Shown piece after piece: positions 41,333 to 49,305 of a stretch of 64,000 bases of DNA. The notes under the pieces were generated by a model. The model made no database searches. It was not told the origin of the DNA and saw nothing but the letters and a program-made list of their open reading frames with translations. This DNA is from Streptomyces phaeochromogenes (GTDB lineage: Bacteria > Actinomycetota > Actinomycetes > Streptomycetales > Streptomycetaceae), in NCBI RefSeq assembly GCF_001418655.1, contig NZ_LIQZ01000146.1:1-64000 (forward strand), read 5' to 3'. A program made the position numbers and the translations under genes. The first letter of the stretch is position 1. Each line of letters begins with the position of its first letter.

Positions 41333-41401
41333 GCAAAGGTGCCAAAGGCCGAGTCTAACGGGGGTGGGGGGTGCGAATGCGCCCGTGGGGCCTCGTCGGC
41401 G

Positions 41402-42547
41402 TTACTGCAGGTACGCCGGGGTGCCCACGGGCAACGTAAATCGGAACTGTGCGCCGCCCTCGGGGGCGCGGCCGACCGTGATGGTGCCGCCGTGGGCCTC
41501 GACGATGCCCTTGACAATGTAGAGGCCGAGGCCGGTGCCGCCGCGCTTGCTGCCCCGCCAGAAGCGGGTGAAGACGCGGTTCATGGACTCCTCCGGGATG
41601 CCGGGGCCTTCGTCGCTCACCGTGACCGACGTGCAGGCGTCCTCTCCTTCGCGGAGGGACGGCGCGGGCTCCACGTCGATGGTGACGGTTCCCTCGCCGT
41701 GGCGCACCGCATTTTCCAGCAGGTTGCTGAGCACCTGGTCGACCTTGTCGGGGTCGGCCCACAGATCGGGCAGGGGCTGGCCCATGCGCAGCAGGAAGCG
41801 GTCGGCCGACTGGCCGGAGGCGACGTACGCCTGGATGTGCCGGCCGACGGCGGCGCCTATGTCGACGGGCTGACGGCGCAGTTCGAGGCGCCCGGAGTCG
41901 ATGCGCGAGATGTCGAGGAGCTCGGCGATGAGGCGGGTGACCCGGTTGGCGTCCGCGTCCACCGTCTCCAGCATCAGCTTCTTCTGGTCGTCCGTGAACC
42001 GCTCCCACTTGGCGAGCAGCGTGGCCGTGAAGCCCTTCACGGAGGTGAGCGGCGAGCGCAGTTCGTGGGCGACCGTGGCGATCAGCTCGGCGTGACTGCG
42101 CTCGGTGCGGCGGCGGGCCTCGGTGTCGCGGAGGGAGACGACGACGCGGCGGATCGGGCCGGTGGGCCGCACCCGCACGTACCGTGCCGAGACCAGGACC
42201 TCCCGGCCCCCGGGGAGCAGCAGATTGCGCTCGGGCTGTCCGACCCGGATCGCCAGCCCGCCGTACGGATCGGTCAGCTGCCACCAGCGGCGGCCTTCGA
42301 GGTCCTCTAACGGCAGGGCCCACTCCAGGTGCCGGCCGAGGGCGTCGGCGGCGGAAGTGGCGGTGATGCGTTCCGCGGCGGCGTTGAAGCAGATCACCCG
42401 GCCGCGTTCGTCGGCGATCACGAGTCCGTCGGGCAGTTCGTCGGGGTCGAGGCCGAGTTCGGCGAGATCGCCGTGCCGGGACGCGGGCGCGCTCCGCACG
42501 TCATGTGCCCGCAGTGCGCTCTTCGCACCGCTCGTGCCGACACTCAT
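41402..42547 (-). CDS. PAS-domain sensor histidine kinase (soluble)
   Basis: 381 residues without membrane segments: a PAS domain (about 35-145), HisKA with phospho-His in VAHELRSPLTS, and HATPase with N-box NLLENAVRHG, G1 DEGPGIP and G2 GGTGLGLYIVK. It should sense a cytosolic signal and phosphorylate an unlinked response regulator; none lies adjacent. Located between pheST and the rRNA methyltransferase, as I recall for S. coelicolor. Confidence 0.93.
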   Translation of the reverse strand: MSVGTSGAKSALRAHDVRSAPASRHGDLAELGLDPDELPDGLVIADERGRVICFNAAAERITATSAADALGRHLEWALPLEDLEGRRWWQLTDPYGGLAIRVGQPERNLLLPGGREVLVSARYVRVRPTGPIRRVVVSLRDTEARRRTERSHAELIATVAHELRSPLTSVKGFTATLLAKWERFTDDQKKLMLETVDADANRVTRLIAELLDISRIDSGRLELRRQPVDIGAAVGRHIQAYVASGQSADRFLLRMGQPLPDLWADPDKVDQVLSNLLENAVRHGEGTVTIDVEPAPSLREGEDACTSVTVSDEGPGIPEESMNRVFTRFWRGSKRGGTGLGLYIVKGIVEAHGGTITVGRAPEGGAQFRFTLPVGTPAYLQ

Positions 42548-42626
42548 CCCCGTACCCCACCTCTCGTCTGGCGCAGGGCCCCCGAGCCCGTCACCCTACT
42601 AGCTGGGAGTGACGGAACGGACCCCC

Positions 42627-43469
42627 TCAGGAACCAGCACGGCGGGCACGCTGCGCACGAGCCGACGCGTAGAGACATACGGCAGCCGCCGTCGCGAGGT
42701 TCAAGCTCTCGGCCTTGCCGTGAATGGGTACGCGCACGACGGCGTCCGCCAGCGCACGCGTCTCCTCCGGAAGCCCCCACGCCTCGTTCCCGAAGACCCA
42801 GGCCGTGGGCCCGCTCATGGTGCCCTTGTCGAGCTCGTCGTCGAGGTCGTCCTCGCCCGCTCCGTCGGCGGCGAGAATCCGCACGCCCGCGTCCTTGAGC
42901 CCCTGCACCGCGTGCTCCACGGGCACGCCGACCGCGACGGGCAGATGGAAGAGCGAACCGACCGAGGCCCGTACGGACTTGGGGTTGTAGAGGTCGACGG
43001 ACGCGTCGGTGAGGACGACGGCGTCGGCGCCCGCGGCGTCGGCGCAGCGCAGGACGGTGCCGGCGTTCCCGGGGTCCCGGACGTTCGCGAGTACGGCGAC
43101 CAGCCTCGGCCCGGCCTTGAGGATCTCCTCGAAGGGCGTGTCCAGGAACCGGCAGATCCCGACGAGTCCCTGCGGGGTGACGGTCGTCGAGATGTCCGCG
43201 ATCACGTCCTCGGCGGCGAGGTGCACGCGGGCCCCGGCGTCCCGGGCCTCCCCCACGATGTCGGCGTACCGCTCGGCGGCGTCCGGCGTCACGAAGAGCT
43301 CGACCAGCGTCTCGCCGCTCTCCCCCCGGTGCCCGGCGGCCTCCCGCACGGCCTGCGGCCCCTCCGCGAGGAACAGCCGCTCCTTCCCCCGGAAGTTCCG
43401 CCTGGCAAGCCGCCGGGCGGCGGAAACGCGCACGGAACGGGGAGAGATCAGCTCGGGGCCGACAGGCAT
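42627..43469 (-). CDS. TrmH/SpoU family RNA 2'-O-methyltransferase
   Basis: 280 residues: an N-terminal substrate-binding domain (RNFRGKERLFLAEGPQAV) and a SPOUT knot domain with NVRDPGNAGTVLRC, FGNEAWGLPEE and SLNLATAAAVCLYA. It 2'-O-methylates a ribosomal RNA (23S-type by family). No strong ribosome site is visible by the ATG at 43469. Downstream of rplT by 250 bases; maybe separately transcribed. Confidence 0.92.
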   Translation of the reverse strand: MPVGPELISPRSVRVSAARRLARRNFRGKERLFLAEGPQAVREAAGHRGESGETLVELFVTPDAAERYADIVGEARDAGARVHLAAEDVIADISTTVTPQGLVGICRFLDTPFEEILKAGPRLVAVLANVRDPGNAGTVLRCADAAGADAVVLTDASVDLYNPKSVRASVGSLFHLPVAVGVPVEHAVQGLKDAGVRILAADGAGEDDLDDELDKGTMSGPTAWVFGNEAWGLPEETRALADAVVRVPIHGKAESLNLATAAAVCLYASARAQRARRAGS

Positions 43470-43657
43470 GGGTTCACCTTTGGTTCACGGGTGGGGCACG
43501 TCACTGCCCTGCTTCACGGGTCTGGACAGGTCCGGGCAGGTCGTTCCGCCGGGTTCACGGGGCCGGGGCGGGCGCTCCGTTTCCACCGCGGCGGCGCTCA
43601 GCGACGACGGCGGATTCCGGCAGTGACGAACCGGCCGGACGCAGCGCAAACACATAT

Positions 43658-43687
43658 GGACCCGCAAGCCCTGAGGCGAGCGGGTCC
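43658..43687 (-). terminator. Terminator of infC-rpmI-rplT operon
   Basis: GGACCCGC (43658-43665) and GCGGGTCC (43680-43687) form a perfect 8-bp stem 33 bases past the rplT stop. Confidence 0.75.
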
Positions 43688-43719
43688 ACAAGCTAGTCCG
43701 GCCAAGGCCAGCGCCAGCG

Positions 43720-44103
43720 TCACGCAGCCTTCGGCGCGTTGACGTCCGACGGCAGCGCCTTCTGCGCGACCTCGACGAGCGCGGCGAACGCGTTGGCGTC
43801 GTTGACGGCCAGCTCGGCGAGGATCTTGCGGTCCACCTCGATGTTGGCGGCCTTCAGACCCTGGATGAGGCGGTTGTACGTCATGCCGTTCTGGCGGGCC
43901 GCAGCGTTGATGCGCTGGATCCACAGCTGACGGAAGTCACCCTTGCGCTTCTTGCGGTCGTTGTAGTTGTAGACCAGCGAGTGGGTGACCTGCTCCTTGG
44001 CCTTGCGGTACAGGCGCGAACGCTGACCGCGGTAGCCCTTGGCGGCCTCGAGGATCGCCCTGCGCTTCTTGTGGGCGTTGACTGCCCGCTTGACGCGTGC
44101 CAC
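43720..44103 (-). CDS. rplT: 50S ribosomal protein L20
   Basis: 127 residues with the typical basic N-terminus ([19 protein letters not shown]) and [19 protein letters not shown], plus C-terminal DRKILAEL. Length normal. The ATG follows AAGGAG. L20 is needed for 50S assembly and often represses its own operon through the mRNA leader. Third gene of infC-rpmI-rplT. Confidence 0.99.
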   Translation of the reverse strand: MARVKRAVNAHKKRRAILEAAKGYRGQRSRLYRKAKEQVTHSLVYNYNDRKKRKGDFRQLWIQRINAAARQNGMTYNRLIQGLKAANIEVDRKILAELAVNDANAFAALVEVAQKALPSDVNAPKAA

Positions 44104-44198
44104 TTGTTAACTCCTTGTAGCGGGGCCGTGGTGGTCGTCACACGGCCCGAATTCGATTGGGTCCCGGTCCAGACGTACGGCGCCGAGGCGCCCGAACG

Positions 44199-44393
44199 TC
44201 ACTTGCCGAGAAGCTTCTTGATCTTCTTGGCGTCGCCCGGGGCCATCTCGGCGTTGCCGGTCAGGCGGCGCGTCACGCGCGACGACTTGTGCTCGAGCAG
44301 GTGGCGCTTGCCGGCGCGCTCACGGAGCACCTTGCCGGAGCCGGTGATCTTGAAGCGCTTGCTGGCACCGCTGTGCGACTTGTTCTTCGGCAT
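44199..44393 (-). CDS. rpmI: 50S ribosomal protein L35
   Basis: 64 residues, [20 protein letters not shown] at the N-terminus, very basic, normal length. GAGGAGA precedes the ATG. A small hairpin CCCGGT...ACCGGG (44430-44447) lies in the infC-rpmI gap. Confidence 0.98.
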   Translation of the reverse strand: MPKNKSHSGASKRFKITGSGKVLRERAGKRHLLEHKSSRVTRRLTGNAEMAPGDAKKIKKLLGK

Positions 44394-44523
44394 AGCGCCG
44401 TTCTCTCCTCGTCAGTGGCGCTCCTGTGCCCGGTCGTGAAACCGGGCACAACGGAACGTCATGTGTATCGGTTGACGTCCCCGGACTCGCGTCCGGGAAC
44501 CCCCTTGGACTCTCGCCCCGGGA

Positions 44524-45207
44524 TCAGGCCTCGGCGGAAGCCTCGGCCGGAGCCTCGGCGGTCTCCGTGTCGGCGTCGGCGACCTCCCCTTCGGGGATGT
44601 CGTCACCCGTGTGGTTCTGCGACTTGCCCGGGTTGGCCTTCGCCTCCGCCTTGCGTGCCGCCTGAGCCTCACGGGCCTCGGCCATCGCCTCGGTCTTCTT
44701 CTTGTGCGGACCGAGAACCATGATCATGTTTCGGCCGTCCTGCTTCGGGTTGGACTCGACGAACCCGAGGTCCTCGACGTCCGAAGCGAGACGCTGCAAC
44801 AGTCGGTAGCCGAGTTCCGGCCTGGACTGCTCGCGACCACGGAACATGATCGTGATCTTGACCTTGTCGCCCTGCTTGAGGAACCGCACGACGTGACCCT
44901 TTTTGGTGTCGTAGTCGTGCGGGTCGATCTTCGGCCGGAGCTTCATTTCCTTGATGACCGTGTGCGCCTGGTTCTTGCGCGCCTCACGGGCCTTCATGGC
45001 CGACTCGTACTTGAACTTCCCGTAGTCCATGAGCTTGCAGACCGGGGGACGCGCGCTCGCAGCCACCTCGACCAGGTCGAGGTCGTACTCCTGCGCAAGC
45101 TCCAGGGCCTTGGCAAGCGGAACAATCCCGACCTGCTCGCCGCTGGGACCGACAAGTCGCACTTCGGGAACGCGAATCCGGTCGTTGATGCGGGGCTCGG
45201 TGCTGAT
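44524..45207 (-). CDS. infC: Translation initiation factor IF-3, AUC start
   Basis: 227 residues: [20 protein letters not shown] at the N-terminus, [16 protein letters not shown] linker, and C-domain [20 protein letters not shown]. The start is ATC at 45207, with GAGGAGG four bases before; there is no ATG, GTG or TTG in frame nearby that would fit. IF-3 genes classically use AUU/AUC/AUA so that IF-3 represses its own synthesis. A 50-residue acidic Ala/Glu tail ([11 protein letters not shown]) extends beyond the bacterial core, common in actinomycetes. Confidence 0.95.
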   Translation of the reverse strand: MSTEPRINDRIRVPEVRLVGPSGEQVGIVPLAKALELAQEYDLDLVEVAASARPPVCKLMDYGKFKYESAMKAREARKNQAHTVIKEMKLRPKIDPHDYDTKKGHVVRFLKQGDKVKITIMFRGREQSRPELGYRLLQRLASDVEDLGFVESNPKQDGRNMIMVLGPHKKKTEAMAEAREAQAARKAEAKANPGKSQNHTGDDIPEGEVADADTETAEAPAEASAEA

Positions 45208-45510
45208 GGATCCTCCTCGGATAGCACCACACGGACTGTCTGGCAAACAGCTCGCATACGTCTCTTTGACTGGACCAACCGCCGCGGCACATGAAAAATG
45301 CCCCGGACAGGACACAGGCGGTGGCTCCAAGAAATACCGGAGCACCGCCGCGGTGACCCGCGGGGCGCATATCCAGCGACTCCATCGTCCGTACGGAACG
45401 ATGGTGGCCGCCTGACCGGGTGACCCGCCGTCCCGGAGGACAGTCGGGTGGGAGATCGGAGCCTCCACTTGCGGGCCGGGCACAGGAGTGACCGGCCGGT
45501 CGTTACACAA
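45208..45510 (-). promoter_or_regulatory. Long 5' leader of infC operon
   Basis: A minus-strand TAACCT (-10 like) near 45510 would give a leader of almost 300 bases. It contains the hairpins CCATCGT...ACGATGG (45384-45406) and CCGCGG-GTCA-CCGCGG (about 45350-45365). By analogy with other bacteria this is where L20 or IF-3 would act, but I recognise no defined leader family. No gene is visible here; 45511-45645 holds the divergent promoters. Confidence 0.45.
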
Positions 45511-45645
45511 GGTTAGCAGCTCCCCCCGGGTGGTGCGAATCGGCCTGCATGCACCGTTCTCCGGCTGTTCCGAGGAAGGGGAGGCAGAAGGGGAACAGTG
45601 CTCCCGCGGACGGGGGCCGACGGGCCGGGGCCTATCGTGTGGGGC

Positions 45646-46002
45646 ATGAGTGAGACCCCTCCTGAGACCCCCGACTTCGACGCCATGACCCGCGACATCG
45701 CGGAGGTCCCCGCGGTCGAGGTCCTCGTGACGGTCGCCGTCAACCTGATGAGCGCCGCCGCCGTGAAGCTCGGTCTGACCGAGGAGGGCGACAAGTACAA
45801 GGACCTCGACGAGGCACGCAAGCTGGTGCACGCGCTGGCCGGGCTGCTCGACGCGAGCGCGACCGAGATCAGCTCCTTCCACGCGGCCCCGCTGCGCGAC
45901 GGCCTGAAGTCGCTGCAGCTGGCGTTCCGCGAGGCGTCACTCGTCCCGGACGAGCCGGGCCAGGGCCCGGGCGAGAAGTACACGGGCCCGGTCTTCGGCT
46001 GA
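45646..46002 (+). CDS. DUF1844 domain protein
   Basis: 118 residues: [20 protein letters not shown] and [17 protein letters not shown] match DUF1844. A C-terminal Gly/Pro tail follows. The ATG at 45646 has no good ribosome site but a TATCGT -10 about 7 bases upstream, suggesting a leaderless mRNA. Function unknown; conserved next to infC in actinomycetes. Confidence 0.85.
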   Translation: MSETPPETPDFDAMTRDIAEVPAVEVLVTVAVNLMSAAAVKLGLTEEGDKYKDLDEARKLVHALAGLLDASATEISSFHAAPLRDGLKSLQLAFREASLVPDEPGQGPGEKYTGPVFG

Positions 46003-46052
46003 CCCGCCCGTCACCACCCTTTTCCGACGGACGCCCAGCCGTCTGTCTTCTT

Positions 46053-46087
46053 CCGATGTACGCCCAGCCGTCTGTGGCGTACATCGG
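46053..46087. terminator. Bidirectional terminator, perfect 12-bp hairpin
   Basis: CCGATGTACGCC (46053-46064) and GGCGTACATCGG (46076-46087) are perfect inverted repeats between convergent genes. The motif CGCCCAGCCGTCTGT occurs twice in direct repeat (46032 and 46061). Confidence 0.75.
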
Positions 46088-46097
46088 CGTACGTCCA

Positions 46098-46829
46098 CTA
46101 CTGGCGTACGTACAGGGGCTCGCCCGGTGGCGTCGCCTCGGCCGGCAGGAGTGCCAGGTCGAGACCGCGTACCAGGCGGGCCCTCAGTGTTTCGTCCGCG
46201 GCGAGGCGGCGGGCGACGGCCTGTGCGGTCTCGGCCGGGGCCGCGGACGGGTCCAGTACGAGGGCGAGGGTGCCGTCGGCCCGGCCGGGGCCGAGGTGGG
46301 CGCGGAGCACCAGGGGCTCGGCGGCGACCGCCGCGCGTACCGCGGCGACCACGGCCGGATCGGCCAGCGGGTCCGTCGTGGTGCGCCCTTCGGCGAGCGC
46401 GAGCAGGGCCGGGCCCGAGAGCTCGTACGGGACGGGGCCCGCCAGGTCGAGTACGACAGTGTCAGCCTTCTCGTGGGCGGCGGCCTGGAGAGCCTGGTGC
46501 AGGGGTACGGCGACGGGGCGGGCCTCGGGGTCCCAGCGGGCCAGCGACTCGGTGGACGTGAAGGCGGGCAGGGCGGTCCGGTCGCCGGCCTTGAGGGTGG
46601 GGACCGCCATGTCGCTGGTCTTCTCGCGGCGCAGCCCGTTCTCGTCCTCCTCGACCTCACCGAGCACGGCGACCACGGGCACGAGGAGCCGGGCCCCCTT
46701 CAGTGCGGCGAGGACGGGGCCGTGCGCGGACCGGTCCTCGGCCCAGGCCGTGAGCGCCGCGCTCAGCCGGGGGTCGGCGGAGCCGTCGTCGTCGGAGAAG
46801 CCGGAGTCGGGGATGTTCTTGTTCGCCAC
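46098..46829 (-). CDS. SseB family protein
   Basis: 243 residues: SAALTAWAEDRSAHGPVLAA, ARLLVPVVAVLGE, MAVPTLKAGDRTALPAFTS, and ARPVAVPLHQALQAAA match SseB N-terminal domains. In Streptomyces such proteins are often linked to type VII or stress systems, but the role is undefined. The GTG at 46829 (VANKNIP) is my choice; an ATG 51 bases upstream is possible. Confidence 0.82.
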   Translation of the reverse strand: MANKNIPDSGFSDDDGSADPRLSAALTAWAEDRSAHGPVLAALKGARLLVPVVAVLGEVEEDENGLRREKTSDMAVPTLKAGDRTALPAFTSTESLARWDPEARPVAVPLHQALQAAAHEKADTVVLDLAGPVPYELSGPALLALAEGRTTTDPLADPAVVAAVRAAVAAEPLVLRAHLGPGRADGTLALVLDPSAAPAETAQAVARRLAADETLRARLVRGLDLALLPAEATPPGEPLYVRQ

Positions 46830-47044
46830 GGGCACCGAGCCTATCGGTGGGCGGTGGCGGTCCGTGCCGGTGGGCGGCACCGGCCCCTCCGGTGGGGAAC
46901 GCCGGCCCGTCTGGTGGGCCGATCGTGCGGTTTGCGACGCTCGGAAACCCGTCGTTCACGGGTTCACGGGATTCTCAGGGATCGCTGACACGCTTCTAAC
47001 ATCCGTCTAACCGGGCACACAGTGCCGGGGCCCACGATCGCGGC

Positions 47045-48049
47045 ATGTTCCCCCACCGGGCTCGTCTGTGCAGTGGCCGTCCGTCCCGTCGCAGGTCTCT
47101 CCTGTACGCCTCGGTCGCCTCCGTGGTGCTCGTGGGCGCCACGTCCTCGGGGACTCTGTACGTGAAGGCACAGGCGCACGATGCCGAGGGGCTCGTATCG
47201 TCCTCGGTGTCCCGCGGGGCGGAGGCTTCGTCGGGGGCGACCACGGCGATGGAGGCGACGGTGGAATCTTCGGCGATGCCCACGGCTGCGGCCAGTTCCA
47301 GGACCAGGCCCAGTCCCGTGGTGGACCGGGACGCGCTGCTCGCCGAGGCGGTGAAGGCCGTGGCCGTCGAGGACGGGGCAGCGGTGTCGGTGGCGGTGCT
47401 GGACGTGGCGTCCGGAGAGAGCGCGGTGTACGGGGACGGGGCGTTCGACACCGCGAGCATCGTGAAGGTCGACATTCTGGCCTCGTTGCTGCTGCGGGCG
47501 CAGGACGCGGGGCGAGGGCTCACCGCGCAGGAGAAGACGTACGCCGCCGCGATGATCCGGAACAGTGACAACGCGTCGGCGACCGCCCTGTGGACGGCGA
47601 TCGGGCAGGCGGAGGGGTTGCGGGCTGCGAACAAGCGGTTCGGGCTGCGGGACACCGAGGGCGGGGACGGGGCGCTGTGGGGGCTTACGCAGACCACGGC
47701 CGCCGATCAACTCACCTTGTTGCGGCAGGTGTTCGGCGAGAAGCCGGAGCTGAGCGAGAGTTCCCGGGCGTATCTGACCGGGCTCATGGGGGAGATCGCC
47801 GTGGGACAGGACTGGGGGGTGTCTGCGGCCTCGTCCGGCGTGGGGGCCTCTGAATTCGCCCTGAAGAACGGGTGGTTGCCTCGGAGCGCGACCGGGTTGT
47901 GGGACATCAACAGCGTGGGGCGGGTGAGTGCGGGCGGCCGGGAGTATCTCGTGGCTGTGCTGTCCGACGGCAACTCGTCGAAGGAGAAGGGGGTTTCGGT
48001 GGTGGAGGCTGTGGCGAAGGCGGCCGTGTCCTGCTTTGACGGGGACTGA
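47045..48049 (+). CDS. Class A beta-lactamase-like serine hydrolase, exported
   Basis: 334 residues: an N-terminal membrane anchor (LLYASVASVVLVGATSSGTL), a Ser/Ala/Thr linker (to about 95), and a penicilloyl-serine transferase fold with SxxK in TASIVKVD, SDN in RNSDNASATALW, and KNG in place of the usual K[TS]G (ALKNGWLP). The Ω-loop Glu of true class A enzymes is not obvious, so hydrolysis of beta-lactams is uncertain; a PBP-like role is more likely. Start ATG lies 43 bases into the upstream region with weak ribosome site. Confidence 0.85.
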   Translation: MFPHRARLCSGRPSRRRSLLYASVASVVLVGATSSGTLYVKAQAHDAEGLVSSSVSRGAEASSGATTAMEATVESSAMPTAAASSRTRPSPVVDRDALLAEAVKAVAVEDGAAVSVAVLDVASGESAVYGDGAFDTASIVKVDILASLLLRAQDAGRGLTAQEKTYAAAMIRNSDNASATALWTAIGQAEGLRAANKRFGLRDTEGGDGALWGLTQTTAADQLTLLRQVFGEKPELSESSRAYLTGLMGEIAVGQDWGVSAASSGVGASEFALKNGWLPRSATGLWDINSVGRVSAGGREYLVAVLSDGNSSKEKGVSVVEAVAKAAVSCFDGD

Positions 48050-48058
48050 GGCTGTGGT

Positions 48059-48140
48059 GACGTGCGGGCTGTTCCGGGCCGGTCGCGCCCACGCGGCGGA
48101 GCCACAGATGTCGCAGCCTCGCGCCCCTATCGGGGCTCGG
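48059..48140. repeat. Dispersed two-hairpin element, copy 6 (between convergent genes)
   Basis: Contains CGCGCCCACGCGGCGGAGCC and a degenerate second hairpin (CGCGCCCCTATCGGGGCTCG), directly between the lactamase-like and protease stop codons. Confidence 0.65.
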
Positions 48141-49305
48141 TCGGTTTTCTGCTGCCTCGCCAGAGGATGACGGCCACCACCAGGAGGACGCCGCCGGTGC
48201 TGCCGGCCAGGGGGCCGACCCAGGCCGAGGTGGGCCTGTCCTCCTTGGCGGTGTCGGGGCCCTTGCCGAAGTACTTGTTGTTGTGGGCCGCCGCTTTCAG
48301 GCCCTCGGGCTTCAGGTCGGCGCCTTCCTTGATGGCTGCCGCGGGGTCCACGAAGCCGAAGCCCCGGGAGTCGTCGCGGCCCCCGGTGGGGGCGTCGCGG
48401 GCCGTGTCCTCCAGGAGCTGCTTGATCTGGGCCGGGGACAGGCCCGGGTGGGCCGCCTTGATGAGGGCGACCGCGCCCGAGACGAAGGCCGACGCGGCGC
48501 TCGTGCCCCAGCCCTCGTAGTACTTCCGGTCCGGATCGGCGATGACGACGTCGACGCCGGGCGCGCTGACCGTGGCGTACCAGCGGCGGGTGGAGAACGA
48601 GGCGCGGGTGCCGTAGCGGTCGACGGCGGTCGCGGCGATGACGCCCGGGTAGGCCGCCGGGTACGAGATGTGGTCGCCCTTCTCGCCGCCGTTGCCGGCC
48701 GAGGCGACGACGACGGCGCCCTTCTTCAGGGCGTACTGGACGGCGGCGTCCTCGGAGGCCTCGGGGTGGGCGGACTTGGAGTCGTCGCCCAGGGAGAGGT
48801 TGATGACGTCGGCGTCGTGGTCGGCGGCCCAGCGGATGCCTTCGGCGAGGGCGTTGCCGCGGGTGTTGCGGGCCTTGCCGCGGGCGGAGTCGCCGTCTTC
48901 GAGGATCACGCGGACGGGGAGGATCTTCGCCTCGGGGGCGATGCCCATGACTCCGTCGGCGTCGCCCGCGCCGTGTCCGTGGCCCGCGATGATGCCGGCC
49001 ATCGCGGTGCCGTGGCGGGCCCAGGGGCGGTCGCCGCGGCCGGCGCCGAAGCCGACCATGTCCTTGCCGGTGAGGACGTTGCCCTCAAGGTCCGGGTGTT
49101 CGTCGTCGACGCCCGTGTCGAGGACGGCGACGGTGATGCCCTTGCCCTTCGTCGTCTGCCACGCCTCCTGCGTGTGCATCGCGTCGAGGGCCCACTGCTT
49201 GGCGCGGATGCCGTCGGCGTGAGCGGCCGTGGCGGGCAGGAGGGCGATGGCGGCGGCCATGAGGCCGACCACGAGTCCCCTCCCGGGCAGGGCCCTGCGG
49301 GTCAT
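48127..49305 (-). CDS. Secreted subtilisin-like (S8, mycosin-like) protease
   Basis: 392 residues with signal peptide (to about 30), catalytic Asp in VAVLDTGVDDEHPD, His in RHGTAMAGIIAG, oxyanion Asn in VVVASAGNGGE, and Ser in WGTSAASAFVSG, then a C-terminal membrane helix (GPLAGSTGGVLLVVAVILW) and a basic tail. This matches the type VII secretion-associated mycosin architecture. The ATG at 49305 overlaps the upstream gene's stop, so the two are translationally coupled. No EccC or ESX genes are nearby. Confidence 0.9.
   Translation of the reverse strand: MTRRALPGRGLVVGLMAAAIALLPATAAHADGIRAKQWALDAMHTQEAWQTTKGKGITVAVLDTGVDDEHPDLEGNVLTGKDMVGFGAGRGDRPWARHGTAMAGIIAGHGHGAGDADGVMGIAPEAKILPVRVILEDGDSARGKARNTRGNALAEGIRWAADHDADVINLSLGDDSKSAHPEASEDAAVQYALKKGAVVVASAGNGGEKGDHISYPAAYPGVIAATAVDRYGTRASFSTRRWYATVSAPGVDVVIADPDRKYYEGWGTSAASAFVSGAVALIKAAHPGLSPAQIKQLLEDTARDAPTGGRDDSRGFGFVDPAAAIKEGADLKPEGLKAAAHNNKYFGKGPDTAKEDRPTSAWVGPLAGSTGGVLLVVAVILWRGSRKPTEPR

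Noticed and set aside
41185..41517. Phe-rich frame upstream of pheS as an attenuator leader peptide
   Set aside because: No start codon with a ribosome site exists after the likely transcription start, and the frame runs through pheS itself in another phase.
47045..48049. True beta-lactamase resistance gene
   Set aside because: KTG is KNG and the omega-loop Glu is not evident; the family assignment is kept, the resistance claim is not.
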